From Euprymna scolopes (Eukaryota; Mollusca; Cephalopoda; Sepiida; Sepiolidae): a stretch of DNA of 43,072 nucleotides. The notes beneath the pieces were generated by a model. The model worked only from the letters and a program-made list of their open reading frames with translations, had not been told where the DNA came from and did no database searches. The position numbers and the translations under genes were made by a program. Shown here in pieces: positions 19,660 to 30,659 of the stretch. Within the stretch, counting starts at the first letter, position 1. Every line of letters begins with the position of its first letter. The DNA lies in NCBI GenBank assembly GCA_024364805.1, contig CM044515.1:28606913-28649984 (forward strand). The letters run 5' to 3'.

Positions 19660-20395
19660 ATTCATGTTTTAAGTCTTTGTAGAATAAATAGGGTCCATAC
19701 ACTACCCGAAAGTACTTCATTCAAACTCATAGGTTTAACATTCACAGGCAACATGAATTGGAACAAATACAAAGAAGCAATTGCCAAAGCTGCTGTGAAG
19801 AAGATGGGCTGTCTCTATCGTGCTAGAAGGCTATTCTCACCTGAGAGTATTCTGTATTTCTACAAAGCCACTATTCACTCATGCATGGAGTATTGTTGCC
19901 ACATCTGGGCTGGTGCATCTGCCACTAGTTTATCGATCCTAGACAGGGTTCAAAAAAGAGTCGCCAACCTAATAGGTCCCACACTATCAACCAAACTTCA
20001 ACCTCTGTCCCATCACTGAAATGTGGCATCTCTGTGCCTGTTTTACAAGTATTTTCATGGAATGTACTTTGATGAACTCAAAGCACTTGTACTCTTTCTA
20101 CGTAGATACCACTGGCAAACTCGTCACGCGGCAAAATTCCACCCTCACACTGTAGAGATATCTAGATGTCATAACGATTTCTATTCAAATAGCTTCTTCC
20201 CTCGAACAGTTAGAGTTTAAAATTCCCTCCCGATTCCCTGCTCCCCTGACTGTACTGACATGCAGAAGTTCAAGTGTAATGTAAATAGATATCTCGCTGT
20301 CCAACTCTCTATATAAAAAAAATTTGGTCCTAAATAGTAGCCCGTTTCGATAAAGTGGCACTGTGCCTTGTTTGGAGTTAAATAACAAGAAAAAA
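19660..20395 (+). pseudogene. LINE-A 3' end: RT C-terminal region, nearly in frame
   Basis: Jockey/CR1-like pol. One frame runs from NRVHTLPESTSFKLIGLTF through EAIAKAAVKKMGCLYRARR, YKATIHSCMEYCCHIWAGA, ILDRVQKRVANLIG and NVASLCLFYK to SNSFFPRTVRV, NSLPIPCSPDCTDMQKFK and RYLAVQLSI, ending at a stop near 20316. Two in-frame stops break it: one at 20017-20019 where relatives have Arg (CGA to TGA) and one at 20218-20220 where relatives have Trp. The 3' UTR includes 'gataaagtggcactgtgcc' and an A-run near 20390. The catalytic domain is missing by 5' truncation. Best preserved LINE-A copy here. Confidence 0.85.
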
Positions 20396-21085
20396 AAGGC
20401 ACTGAGATGTCGAGGAAGTCTGAATCGATAATTTAAGAGCAGTGAATTATCCACAAGTCTGAAAAATCGTAATCTAAACTTCCCTACTCAGTTATGCAAA
20501 TTATATTTGATTAAAAATTATGAATAAGAATCAGTGTTAAATTGTTTTCATTGTAGAAAGAAAGTTCAGTGAGAAAAGTTAGGAGTATTTAAAATGAATA
20601 AATTTATACATTTATTTTAGATAAACAGCTTATAATAAGAAAAAACTGTGTATATGCATGAGTGTGGATAACTACTCCAAGCCCGACAGAAGGATAAGCG
20701 GTGAAGGTGAGAAAAAATAGATATTAGCTCTGTCGTAGGTTTTTGCTTAATTGTTTATGAAAGAAAACTTTGTATTTTTAAGGTGGATCAAAACGAGAAA
20801 TTTTATAAAATCAAAGAAATGCATCTGATTAGCTTAGAATGTTTTTAATTTTTTTTTTTTCGTTTATTCAGGCGAGTGTATGCATTAAGACAGAAGTGAA
20901 GAAACAAGTTTAAGTATTTATATTTTGGACATAAAAGTGTAAACTTCGGTACTACAGAGAAAAATATATATTAAAAAAAACATCAGCTAGAGGTACTTTG
21001 AAAATAACAGGGTTATATAATGATTATATGTAAACCTGCATTTTTCGTTTTTATCTAATCAACCATGATTGGTTTCACCCCTAAA
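20396..21085. other. No recognisable gene
   Basis: AT-rich DNA without matches elsewhere in the window. Confidence 0.45.
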
Positions 21086-22310
21086 ACTGAACTGTATGGT
21101 ACAATTTTAACATATGTATGGTAGAGCTGTAAGATATGTATTGTATAACTTTAACACATGTATTATACAAAATTAACGAATGTATTGTACAACTGTAACA
21201 TATGTGTTGTATAGCTGTAACGTGTGTGTTGTATAGCTGTAACATGTATTGTACAACTGTAACATGTATTGTACAACTGTAACATATATGGTACAACTGT
21301 AACATATGTATGGTACAACTGTAACATGTATTGTTCAACTGAAACATGTATTGTACAACTGTAACATGTATTGTACAACTGTAACATATATGGTACAACT
21401 GCAACATATGAATGGTACAACTGTAACATATATTGTTCAACTGAAACATATATATGGTATACCTGTAACATATGTATAGTACAGCTGTAACGTATGTATG
21501 GTATACCTGTAACATATTTATTGTATAACTGTAACATACATATGGTACGACTGTAATATATGTATTTACAACTGTAACATATGCATGGTGCAACTGTAAC
21601 ATATGTATTGTACAACTGTTACATATGTATAGTACAATAGTAACATATGCATGGTACAATTGGAACATATATATGATGCAACTGTAACATATATATTGTA
21701 CAACTAAAATCTATGTATTGTACAACTGTAACATATGTATGGTACAATTGTAACATGTGTATTGTACAACTGTAGCATATGTATTGAATAACTGTAACAT
21801 ATGTATGGTACAAGTGTAACACATGTATGGTGCAATTGTAAGATATGTATGGTAAAACTGTAACATATGTATGGTACAACTTTAACATATGTATTGTACA
21901 ACTGTAACACATGTATGGTAGAACTGTAACACATTTAATGTACAACTATGCAACTATGCAAAATATATATTATGCAATTGTCACATATGTATGGTACAAC
22001 TGTAACATATGTATAGTACAACTGTAACATATATTGTACAACTGTAACATATGAATAGTACAACTTACACCTATGTATGGTACATTTGTAACCTATGTAT
22101 GGTATAACTTTAACTTATGCATGGTATAACTGTAACATATTTATGTTACAACTGTAACATATGTATCGTATAGCTGTAACAGATGTATTGTATAACTGCA
22201 ACATATGTATAGTACAACTGTTTGTATTCTACAATTGTATCATATGTATTGTACAACTGTCACATATTTATATTACAGCTGTAACATATATATGTACAGC
22301 TGCGACAAAC
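21086..22310. repeat. Minisatellite 3, 22-bp unit, about 55 units
   Basis: Consensus 'tatggtacaac' + 'tgtaacatatg' (22 bp) with 20-bp variants lacking 'at' ('acatgtattgtacaactgta'). The minus strand lacks stops in the unit, so 195-, 150- and 108-codon frames rich in Y, C, T and H open up in several phases. They are by-products of the array. Confidence 0.9.
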
Positions 22311-23439
22311 GTTATGTTTTCTGTCAATGCTAAGCCAGTGGAAGAAATTTTTGGAAGTATGATCATCAAGATGCGTTGAGACTATATTTTGTGAAAAGAG
22401 AAAACGTCATAAAAACATCGACCAAATATAACTTCAGGACGTTAGATTACAACGTGTGATCTTTCTAATTTCAGTCTCTCTCTGTCTGGTGTTTGCAAAC
22501 GCCAAACTGCCGCCGATCAATGCATTTTTTACTAGTCATCTTTTTCTATTCAAATGATTATTTGTGCATATTGTTATGAGATGGAATTATAATGATTTGG
22601 CATAATGGCTCTAATATGATAATATTCTTCAATGTAAATTGAAAAATGTGGTTGTGTCAAGCAAAAATTTGTTTAAAATGGCAGCATAAATCTAGTCAGA
22701 GAAGCTTTTACGAGTAAAGAATTAATCCAGCCAGGATCAGCAGAGTGGTCCTTTCGTGTCAAGACAGAAAGCTATCATTGAAGAACTCATATCGCTTCTG
22801 GTTATAAATATAATTGCCCTAATCCTTGTGGTTATAACCTCTTAATATGCCAAAAATTTTACAATAATTATTATAATAGTTCCACCATAAATGTTACTAT
22901 GTTAATTTTTTGATATTTACAAAAACCATGAAAATTTTTTTTTAAATATCAAATCTTAGCATTATTGATTCAAGGAATAGGCGGTTTTTTTTTCGTTGTT
23001 TTTTTTTTTTTTTTTTTTTTTTTTTTGCACAGCACAGTGCTAACAAATGCTTCTAGTCTATCGTAGTAGCCCCGGTTCATGGTAAGTGAATATGGTTCAG
23101 GATGTTCCAAGTTATATTCTATGCACTCATGAAATTGAAATAAAATTAACATTTTTTTCTGAAATCCAACCGTATTTGATACAAATAAACCTCAGTCTAT
23201 GCTTGACTTGTCCACCAACTTCCAATCATAAATGACCAACAATTTTTCTTTTATCAGCGTTATTCAATTATATGCTTAAAATGTGCACCTCTGTATTGTC
23301 GTAAACACATTTGAATACACAGATTTTGTTTGTGATGATTCTTTTGGGTTCAAGAATAATCCGAGGATTGTTTTAATGGATATTATCTTTGAGATAAACC
23401 CAATGATAAAAACTGGAGAATTAAAGTCTACTGAGTGTG
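22311..23439. other. No recognisable gene
   Basis: A T-run at about 22997-23026. The frame 23283-23609 has no recognised domain and its second half is satellite X. Confidence 0.45.
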
Positions 23440-23885
23440 AAGTCATTAGTATCATGCCTTCCCCCCTTTGGAGAAGAGTGTGTATTATATGTTCGTTCAG
23501 AATGACATCATTCTCCCAGGGATTACCTCCTCTGTTTGTTTTTGTGGGGTGGATGGAACAGAGTGTGGTATGGTATCTGTTCTGCGATCATGATACAACC
23601 CTCTCCTGAGGGAGAGAGCATAGGATATGTTTGTTTGTTATAATACCATCCACCTAGGGATTAGCTTCTCCTTTTTTTTTTTTTTTTTTTTTTTGAAATG
23701 AGATAGTTAGTGTAGTATCTGTTCTGTTGTTATGATACAATTCTCCCAAGCATAATCTGCTCTTTTGCGGGGGGGGGTTAGTGTAGTATGTCTTATCATG
23801 AGACCATCCTCCAAGGAATTACCTTCTCCTTTGTGGGGAGAGGGTAGTGTAGTACCTGTTCTGTTGTCATGAGCTGTTACTGAAT
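23440..23885. repeat. 69-bp satellite X, array 2
   Basis: 'tctcccagggattacctcct', 'acctagggattagcttctcc', 'tctcccaagcataatctgct' and 'tcctccaaggaattacctt' recur at about 66-88 bp, with 'agtgtagtatctgttctgtt' in each, matching 4268-4700. A T-run lengthens one unit. Confidence 0.75.
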
Positions 23886-23886
23886 A

Positions 23887-23999
23887 CAGAATAATCATGT
23901 TGACACGCCTGTTCTCGTTAGATCACAAAAGTTAAGCAACATTGAGCCTAGACAGTATTAAAATGGGTGACCATTTCGGAATACCAGGTGCTGTATGTG
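23887..23999 (+). pseudogene. 5S rRNA-like sequence, copy 1
   Basis: Aligned end to end with eukaryotic 5S: 'ataatcatgttgacac', 'gttctcgttagatcac', 'aaaagttaagcaacattgag', 'aaaatgggtgacca' and 'ggaataccaggtgctgtatg'. The internal control region (A box near 'aagttaagcaac', C box near 'atgggtgacc') is still readable. Changes spread along the length make it a pseudogene or a 5S-derived SINE. It abuts satellite X array 2. Confidence 0.8.
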
Positions 24000-24600
24000 C
24001 TCTCCATTTATCTCTGCGTTGTTTTCCAGTCGTCCTGAACTCCTTGCCATTGGAATCAAGCAGTGCTGACACAGGAGAAATGTGGTTGGTGGTTGCATAA
24101 TTCTTCCGTCACAATTACATGAGCAGTCACCCTTACAAGGGTGATTCGCAAGACTGAACAGAGGCGGTGCGTTATTGTATCGGTTGCTATGGAAATCAAT
24201 TCAAATAAATTCCAATAAAGGTTAAATGTTTCGATTAAACTAATGGAACTATTCAAATTTTTCTCCAATTTTTCCGTAACGAAACAAAACCAAAAAATCT
24301 GGCTGCTTTAAAATTGTGTACAATTTAATTATGAAAAGGAAAATAAAATTGATTAAAAGTACTAATTAATAATGCTAATTATTAATACTAATTAGTAATG
24401 ATTAATTTAAAACGATCATGTTAGCAACAATATTCATTGAATCTTGATAATTGCATTTATTCAGTAACTTCAAAGAAATTCAAATGTTGATGAAAAAAAA
24501 AATTGTTTTCCTAGCAACGCTTTTTAATTTGTTGAAGGAAATGAGTTATTTAAATCTTAACAAGGAATGATAAGTGAAAATCAATATTACAGCTTAACCA
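24000..24600. other. No recognisable gene
   Basis: Minus frame 24056-24268 shows no domain. AT-rich with 'attaatN' runs at 24360-24410. Confidence 0.4.
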
Positions 24601-24613
24601 TCATCATCATCGA

Positions 24614-24677
<64 letters not shown>

Positions 24678-24869
24678 AATCTTGTTATTACTGGCTCACA
24701 AGGAGCTTTCACACAGATCATCAAAGATCTCTCCTTGAAAACAACCTGTGGTGTTCCCTGGAAGCTGAGTGACAACAAGTCTCCCCAGATTTCTACTCCT
24801 TCGATAACATTTCCAAATGAATTTATTATTATTATCATTATTATTATTGTTATTATTATTGTTGTTATA

Positions 24870-24913
<44 letters not shown>

Positions 24914-25252
24914 CTAACTAGAAGTAGTCACACAGGCCATCATCAAAGATTTATCTTTGAGAACAACTTGTGGTGTTCTTTATAATCTGAATCTCTCCAC
25001 TCTCCACCTCTTTTGATAACCTTAGGAAAAGAATTTGTCTTATCGCAACAGCCACTTACCATTGATTTCTCGTTGGCAGCTATCATTGGTTACAGTCTTC
25101 TTTGCACTCAACCAGCCGTGGTCTGGCTAGTGCTTTCTCTCCTGGATTTTTCCATCCTTCTTGACCCTCCTCACTTATTTGGTGTGGTGCCAGTTTATGG
25201 CACCGTGCACACACAAAAATTATTGTTATAATTTATTTTTGTCATCATCATC

Positions 25253-25308
<56 letters not shown>

Positions 25309-25356
25309 TGTTGTTATTATCATCGTTATTATTATTGTCATCATCATTATTATTAC

Positions 25357-25411
<55 letters not shown>

Positions 25412-25790
25412 ATTGTACTCATAAGGAGTTTTCACATAGACCATCATAAAAAATTTCTCTCTATTAACAACCTGTGATGTTCCCTGGAATCTAGGAGACA
25501 ACAAGTCTCCCCAGATTTCTAGCACTCTCCACCTCTTTTTATAACTTTTGCAAATGAGTTTGCATCATCGCAATAGTCGTTTACCATTGATTTCTTGCTC
25601 GCACCGATTATTGGCCTTGCTTTTAATAGAATTCGGATGGCAATAAGCCTCCCCAAAATCCCAGTCTTTTTCGCACTCATCCAGTAAAGGTCTGGTTAGT
25701 ATTTTGCATCCTCAGTCTTTCCATTCTCCTTGACCCTTCACAACTATTGGGTGTGGTGCCAGTGGATGCCGACACTAGAATTTTTTAAGT
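24600..25790. repeat. Repeat F in three copies, separated by (ATT)n arrays
   Basis: Copies begin near 24690, 24915 and 25430, each with 'tcacacagRccatcatcaaa' and 'aacaacctgtggtgttccct' type segments. The second and third extend through 'ttaccattgatttctcgYt' to 'ggtgtggtgccagt'. (ATT)n runs lie at 24615-24675, 24825-24910 and 25250-25430. Copy 1 is truncated. The class is unknown; the I, N and L homopolymer frames are by-products. Confidence 0.65.
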
Positions 25791-25904
25791 GGGAAGTGGA
25801 TTAACTTACAATTATATGGTTTCAGTTTTCTTGATTCCGGGTAGTGTTCTGCTATCTTTTGTTTTACTTCAATTGTAATTCTTATATGCGTAACATAGCG
25901 GGGA

Positions 25905-26160
25905 TGCACAGATGTAAATGTATGCGAAGTGACGTCAGGTGTGGGTAAAAAAAGAAGACTATAAAAAAGAGAATGATTACGTGAGAGATGTGGACAACGT
26001 TCGAAATCACGTGGGTGACGTCATGGCTTTATCAATGAGGAAATAAATGCTGTTGCTACAAAGAACAAGCGAGTTGGAGTTATTTCCTATTCTTTGTCTT
26101 CGTCTCCTTTGCGACTGACACTGCATACAACATGCGTCGCAGACAACGTTACAAATGTAA
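25905..26160 (+). mobile_element. Possible LTR-like fragment, copy 1 (fossil)
   Basis: Resembles 36690-36965: both carry 'gtgacgtcat', 'aaataaatgcYgttgYtaca' and 'agttatttc' in order. Layout (CRE-like sites, AATAAA, then a CA-rich end) suggests an LTR remnant of unknown family. It is broken, and no internal coding region was found. Low confidence in class. Confidence 0.35.
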
Positions 26161-26394
26161 GAGCGATGAATACATATTGAGTTATTTATTTTTATTTTAC
26201 TCTTGATCCAATATTTATTGGAATAAAAAAATGAAATAGTGTACAAAAATAAAAGGTTTTTAAAATCCAATATGGTTTGGTTTAAGGCATAGTAATCATG
26301 TAACGATTAATAGTTCTAATTTTATACATTGGATACTTATTCCATAGTTCTAGAATGCATTGTTTATAATAAATATTGTTTTCTTTTTTTAAAT
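26161..26394. other. No recognisable feature
   Basis: AT-rich; no match found. Confidence 0.35.
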
Positions 26395-26465
26395 TTTTTT
26401 ACTTGAGAGTCGCCACTTATCAAGGTCAGAAGGCCACTCGAGGATAAGGGTTAATGAATGTAAGG
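26395..26465 (-). repeat. LINE-B-type 3' tail fused to another LINE
   Basis: The minus strand reads 'cccttatcctcgagtggc...ccttgataagtggcgac' then an A-rich tail, the same tail as at 39600-39680. CTTATC and GATAAG can pair. It lies directly 3' of R2/R4-like coding, so this copy may be a chimera or two adjacent insertions. Confidence 0.6.
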
Positions 26466-27690
26466 TGTTCACAGGCAACATTACATATGGCTGGTGAGCT
26501 TTTGTGGCTCATGTGCCCTATGCCGAGCTTCATTTAGATATCCTGGCTAAAGATTTTGGCTGTGTTTATTAGCGTCTCTAGTTTGTTTGTTTTTTTTTGG
26601 AAAGTGTGCACTGCTAGTTATAAGAAAAGGGAGAAACATTTTTTTATGACAGGATCATTTATTCATGGATGATAGAATGCGTGAGGAAATACAAAATACC
26701 AGACAAGATCAATCTGATTGAAAAAAAAAAGCAATGAGGACATAAAAACTTGAACTGACAACTGATCGACAATACATAACAGATGAAAATATAAAAAGGT
26801 ATTCTCCAAGAGATTCCCTATCATCATTAATATACATCATCACCATGATGCCCCTTAACAATATAGTAAGAAAATGCCAAGCCAGATACAAGTTTACTAA
26901 TACAGATGAAAGAATGAACCACCTAATGTATATGGACGACCTGATGCTATTATCCATGAATTAATGAATGCTCCTGTCATATGCTTTCGTGTAGTCAATC
27001 CATGCCATGGCTATAAACTTTTTTCTATTTTTACCTCTTTCAGGATCTTTTGGTCTATATATAGTATATCGTGTTTTCCTCTTTTCTTTTTCTGACATCC
27101 TTTCAGTTCCACGATTATTAAGGGAGCGGTAAATCTGATCTCTCAGTTGAGCTGTTAAGATTTTCCACATGGTTGGTAAACAAGTTATAGGCTTGTAATT
27201 GCTGGGGGGGGGGTCCTCTTTTCTGTGTCTTTTTGTATTAATGTGATTCTATTTTGGTCATCCATTCTGGCACATCTGCTTTATGGATACATATTTTCAG
27301 GTTTTGAATTAGCCTTTCATGTAGTGTCATGAATTTTTTGAACCAGTACATGTGTATTCCATCGTGAACCAATGCTCCCCAGTTTGCCATTTATTCTTAG
27401 GGTTGTCTTGAAGGTTTCCTTGCTGATTTCATTCTCTGTCCCTTCTTCGATTTTCTGTAACTCTTCCTTCATGTCTTTCAGCCATTCAGCTTGTTGCTCC
27501 TCCATTGTTTTCAAAATTTTCTTGTTTTGTTTGCACTGTTCCGATTTGTATATGTATCTTCTTAGTCTTCCTTCTGTTGCTGCTATTTTTCTCTGCTTTA
27601 GTTCTTCGCATTTCTTGTTTAGCCTCTCCCACTTTTCCATCCTTTTCTGTTTGTTTTCATCTTGTTTATTGCTATGGTTCTTCTTTTAAG
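26466..27690 (-). pseudogene. R2/R4-like LINE pol fragment with an internal inversion
   Basis: Read on the minus strand, 27690-26965 gives MEKWERLNKKCEELKQRKI and RRYIYKSEQCKQNKK (linker), then TMWKILTAQLRDQIYRSL and IAMAWIDYTKAYD (RT motif with catalytic Asp). The next part (26645-26962) is on the plus strand. The minus strand then resumes at 26640-26480 with an ELETLIN..SQDI-like stretch, as expected downstream of YMDD. It is a dead copy with many frame changes, missing the C terminus seen at 13997, 36282 and 37620. Confidence 0.75.
26645..26962 (+). pseudogene. Inverted RT segment with YMDD
   Basis: The plus strand reads YDRIIYSWMIECVRKYKIPD, then IITMMPLNNIVRKCQARYK and ERMNHLMYMDDLMLLS. 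These are the RT stretch after 'DYKKAYD' and the catalytic YMDD motif, on the opposite strand from both neighbouring LINE parts. The ends carry a ~32-bp imperfect inverted repeat: 26645-26675 ('tatgacaggatcatttattc' then 'atggatgatag') versus the reverse complement of 26947-26982. Confidence 0.75.
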
Positions 27691-27935
27691 CTTGTTATTG
27701 AATTGTTTATAATATATAAGTAGTTAATTAGAAGGCTCTACCAATATGGGAATATTGCACTGAACCATGCTTCCTTTCAGCAAAGAATGATCTTCTTACC
27801 AATGATACAACTTCTAGATTGCTAGAATAATATGATGGCCAACCTTAGTTGGTACGCTGGTATGTTCTTGAAGTATATATATATATATATATATATCTTG
27901 TTTTTGATGAAGAATGTATTTTTTCCTTAAAACAA
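27691..27935. repeat. Unassigned DNA with (TA)n
   Basis: (AT)n at 27874-27896; nothing else recognised. Confidence 0.5.
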
Positions 27936-28118
27936 TTTTTTCCTCATGTCATTCGTTTCATATGAATCAGGCGGTTTAAATCTGTTGTTGGCATTGGTTT
28001 CTAGTTAGAATTATTTCTAGAAAGGCATTAGGTACTTAGAAGAGAAAACATGTGAAGGTTGCCAGCATCCTAAGTGAAAGTTATCAGTTTGTGTCGTTAT
28101 CCATTAGCCACCATCATC
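27936..28118 (-). mobile_element. tRNA-headed SINE-S, copy 3 (B box lost)
   Basis: A box TGGCTAATGG (minus, 28101-28110) and 'aacgacacaaactg', then a deletion that removes the B box, then 'ggcaaccttcacatg' and a tail 'attcatatgaaacgaatgac'. Lies 20 bp from copy 4. Confidence 0.65.
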
Positions 28119-28138
28119 TCTTTTTTGTATGAGTCAAC

Positions 28139-28322
28139 ATGCTACAACTTTGTTGGCTGACTTGATTCTGTTGTAAGCATTCGTACAGAAGGGAACACAT
28201 TATGCTGTTGCAAACATTCTTAAGTAACCGTGCTAGTGTGGAAATGACTTGATTCGAACATGGTACCCCCCCCAGATCGTCAGTCCGTATCGTTATCCAC
28301 TTAACTAACCTTACCTCCTCCA
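28139..28322 (-). mobile_element. tRNA-headed SINE-S, copy 4
   Basis: The minus strand head 'ggttagttaagtggataacg' (A box) and 'catgttcgaatcaag' (good B box core GTTCGAATC near 28245-28262). The tail is 'ttgcaacagcataatgtg'. Same strand as copy 3, so a tandem pair. Confidence 0.65.
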
Positions 28323-28725
28323 AATGGACGATCTCTGATAGACAACTTTTCTTTTTAAGTTCACAGCATTACTCGGTTTTCTAAACTTTTCAAATTTAAC
28401 TTTACAAAATAATGCTTTCAAAAAATGTGAATAACTCCTATTCAATTTTTGCGCCAACTATGTAACATGATTTGGCTTAGATGCAACCGCCAACAAGATT
28501 GGACGTACAATTTTTTTCGTTTCTACAGGGCATCACCCTCATACGTTGAAAGATTGCTTATAGTTTTTTTTTTTTTTTTGTGACCGGACAATATTTTTTC
28601 CGAGAATGAATTCTTATTTTAGTCACGTAAATTCTTTTGCATTGAGAACAAACAACGTCGAAGTTGCGTTCGTGTTTCTCCCGCACCGAAATGTTTACTT
28701 ATTCCCTTAGACTGCAGCACTACTC

Positions 28726-28795
<70 letters not shown>

Positions 28796-29339
28796 CTCAG
28801 CTGATCATAACCTCGCACGCGAAGAACGAAACAATGTCCAAAAGTGAACAGACACAAAAATCTCAGAATTCATCACTAATTCTGTCCAACATAAACGGCT
28901 GTCTCTGCTCTTTCTCGGCTGTCTCAAACTAGAACTCTTTTCCCCTGCTAATTCGTCCCTTTAATTGACTACATGTCGCCTCATATGCAAATTACTGGCG
29001 CGCGCTACTATCTGATTAGGGTGGATGCTACCAAAAGTCTCAGAAAAAAAATGATTTTTCATTTTTTTCATTTAATTAAAAAAAATTTGCAACAATACTC
29101 GGTTTTGTAAAGTTTTTAAATTTAACTTCTTTTTCTTTTGCAGGTGAGTTGATATTTAAACAAATTTTTGGTTTTGCTGACTATCACTTTGTTGATGAAG
29201 TTAAAAACGACGGTAGGTAAAGCAAGCTTTCTTTCTATAGCTGAAACTATGTGGTGTTTGGGCGCAGTATCAGTTCTAAGGGCTAATACTTGCGCCCCTC
29301 CTCCTCTTGCCAAATCTATGATTCTACTAAAACGGTTTC
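28323..29339. repeat. AT-rich DNA with (CT)n
   Basis: (CT)n at 28734-28793. A ~40-bp segment 'tactcggttttctaaac' at 28370 recurs as 'tactcggttttgtaaag' at 29097. The 29122-29374 frames show no domain. No gene recognised. Confidence 0.5.
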
Positions 29340-29440
29340 TATATTTTTTCTTTTACTTTAAGTTGAAAAAGTAAAGGAGATAATTTATCTCAACTTAAGT
29401 TTAGATTTTGTTCCAACAATTTATTTTAATAAACGGCTTT
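29340..29440 (+). repeat. Dispersed repeat, inverted partner of 31195-31345
   Basis: 'ttttactttaagttgaaaaa' and 'ggagataatttatctcaact' match the reverse complement of 31195-31345 ('ttttactttaggctgaaaaa', 'gggagataattttcctcaac'). Confidence 0.6.
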
Positions 29441-29479
29441 TTTAGTTTTTTTTTACACTTTATTTTTACCAAGATTTTC

Positions 29480-29932
29480 CGGTATTTATTTAGATTGGCA
29501 CTTATGGCGGCAATTAAAAGTTAAAAAAAAAATATATAGAAAAGTCTGTATGATGTACAAACCAATCACAGAATGAAGATGAAATATTCTAAAAATCATG
29601 TAATTTGATCAAGTAGGTTTGTTTTTTTCTATTCCACCAAATCAAATTTTAAAACAAAGCGAGTCAAAGTTTTTGTCGGCCATGATGAAATTCGATGAAA
29701 TAAATCAAAGTGTCAAGGTGAAATCCGCCTTATGTTCAATACAGTTTAGTAGTAAAATCGCTAAAAATCGTAAATTTTTATTTTATTATTTTAAAATAAA
29801 ATACTTGGTCGATTTACATAATTTTTGGAGTATGACATCTTCGTTCTGTAACGAGTACGTAAATCATACAGAATTTTCGGTATTTTCTTTACTATTAATT
29901 ACCGCCATAAGTGCAAATCTGCATAAGCACCG
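29480..29932. mobile_element. TIR element of about 450 bp, non-autonomous
   Basis: The left end 'cggtatttatttagattggc' + 'acttatggcggcaatt' matches the inverted right end 'cggtgcttatgcagatttgc' + 'acttatggcggtaatt', about 45 bp of TIR. Imperfect direct repeats of about 27 bp ('ttttacactttatttttacc' / 'ttttacaatttattttaaca') flank it, too long for a usual target duplication. The 29619-30011 frame inside has no transposase motif. Confidence 0.6.
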
Positions 29933-30171
29933 ATTTTTATTTTTTATTTTTTTTACAATTTATTTTAACAAAGATAGATTGCAGGGAAGAGAAAAGGGTA
30001 TCCCCCACTAAGCCACGAAGTTTATTTTGTACTCTGTCAAGGCAGGATAGGCTGTTTTTAGCAACTCCTGCCCAGATGTGGCAGCAGTATTCCATCCTTG
30101 GACGTACTTGGCTCTTATATAGATAGAGAATTGCATCAGCTGTGAGATATATACTGGAGCGGTAGAATGAT

Positions 30172-30180
30172 CCTACCATT
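30172..30180. repeat. 9-bp target-site duplication, left of element D
   Basis: cctaccatt, identical to 30525-30533; the host LINE reads TGRMVGSFYRS if one copy is dropped. Confidence 0.8.
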
Positions 30181-30524
30181 TTTCCGGCCCTGTCGGTGGG
30201 GCATTAGAATACGTCGACTGCCCCCTGCAGAGGGTAAAATTCCCTCAATGGGGGTCCTGGATATGACCTTAAACTATATCCAGTGGTGAGGCCCCAGCTT
30301 GTGGGTTTTGGGGAGTGTGGAGCCACCCTTTAATTACCATTGCTCCCAGGTCCACTCTGATCCGGAGTGTGGTAGTACCTGTTAGGGTCCCAACTATGAG
30401 TTAAATAGAAACCGACGTGAAAACAACAAATATATTCTATTAAAAAAAATTTTCTTCAAAATCTTTGGATTCGGCATTAAATAACCTGAAAAGGGTTGAT
30501 ATGTCGTAAAACAAAAACAACCAA
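30181..30524 (-). mobile_element. Interspersed element D, copy 2 (complete insertion)
   Basis: 344 bp between 9-bp duplications in LINE-B. The minus strand starts 'ttggttgtttttgttttacg' and ends 'ccgacagggccggaaa'. It has no A/B box and no long frame. Copy 1 at 8850-9140 lacks the last ~60 bp. The short VDLGAM frame recalls tails of widespread invertebrate repeats, so it may be a non-autonomous LINE derivative. Confidence 0.75.
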
Positions 30525-30659
30525 CCTACCATTCTTCCAGTGACCTTGGCAACAGATTTGATGTATGTGTTCCATTTCAGATCAGGAGTAAAGGTCAAGC
30601 CCAGAAGCTTGTCAAAACATGGAGCCTCCCCAAGATGAGAGCCATCTAGGTGATCTTTG

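Noticed and set aside
21081-21945. Repetitive minus-strand frames up to 195 codons (Y, C, T, H, V)
   Set aside because: The 22-bp unit has no stop on that strand in several phases; there is no start context, domain or non-repeat flank.
23283-23609. 108-codon host gene
   Set aside because: The second half is satellite X and no domain is recognisable.
27372-27723. Plus-strand F/L/S-rich membrane protein
   Set aside because: Antisense shadow of the LINE linker region on the minus strand.
29619-30011. 130-codon frame as a transposase
   Set aside because: It lies in the TIR element but shows no DDE/DDD motif and reads like AT-rich chance coding.
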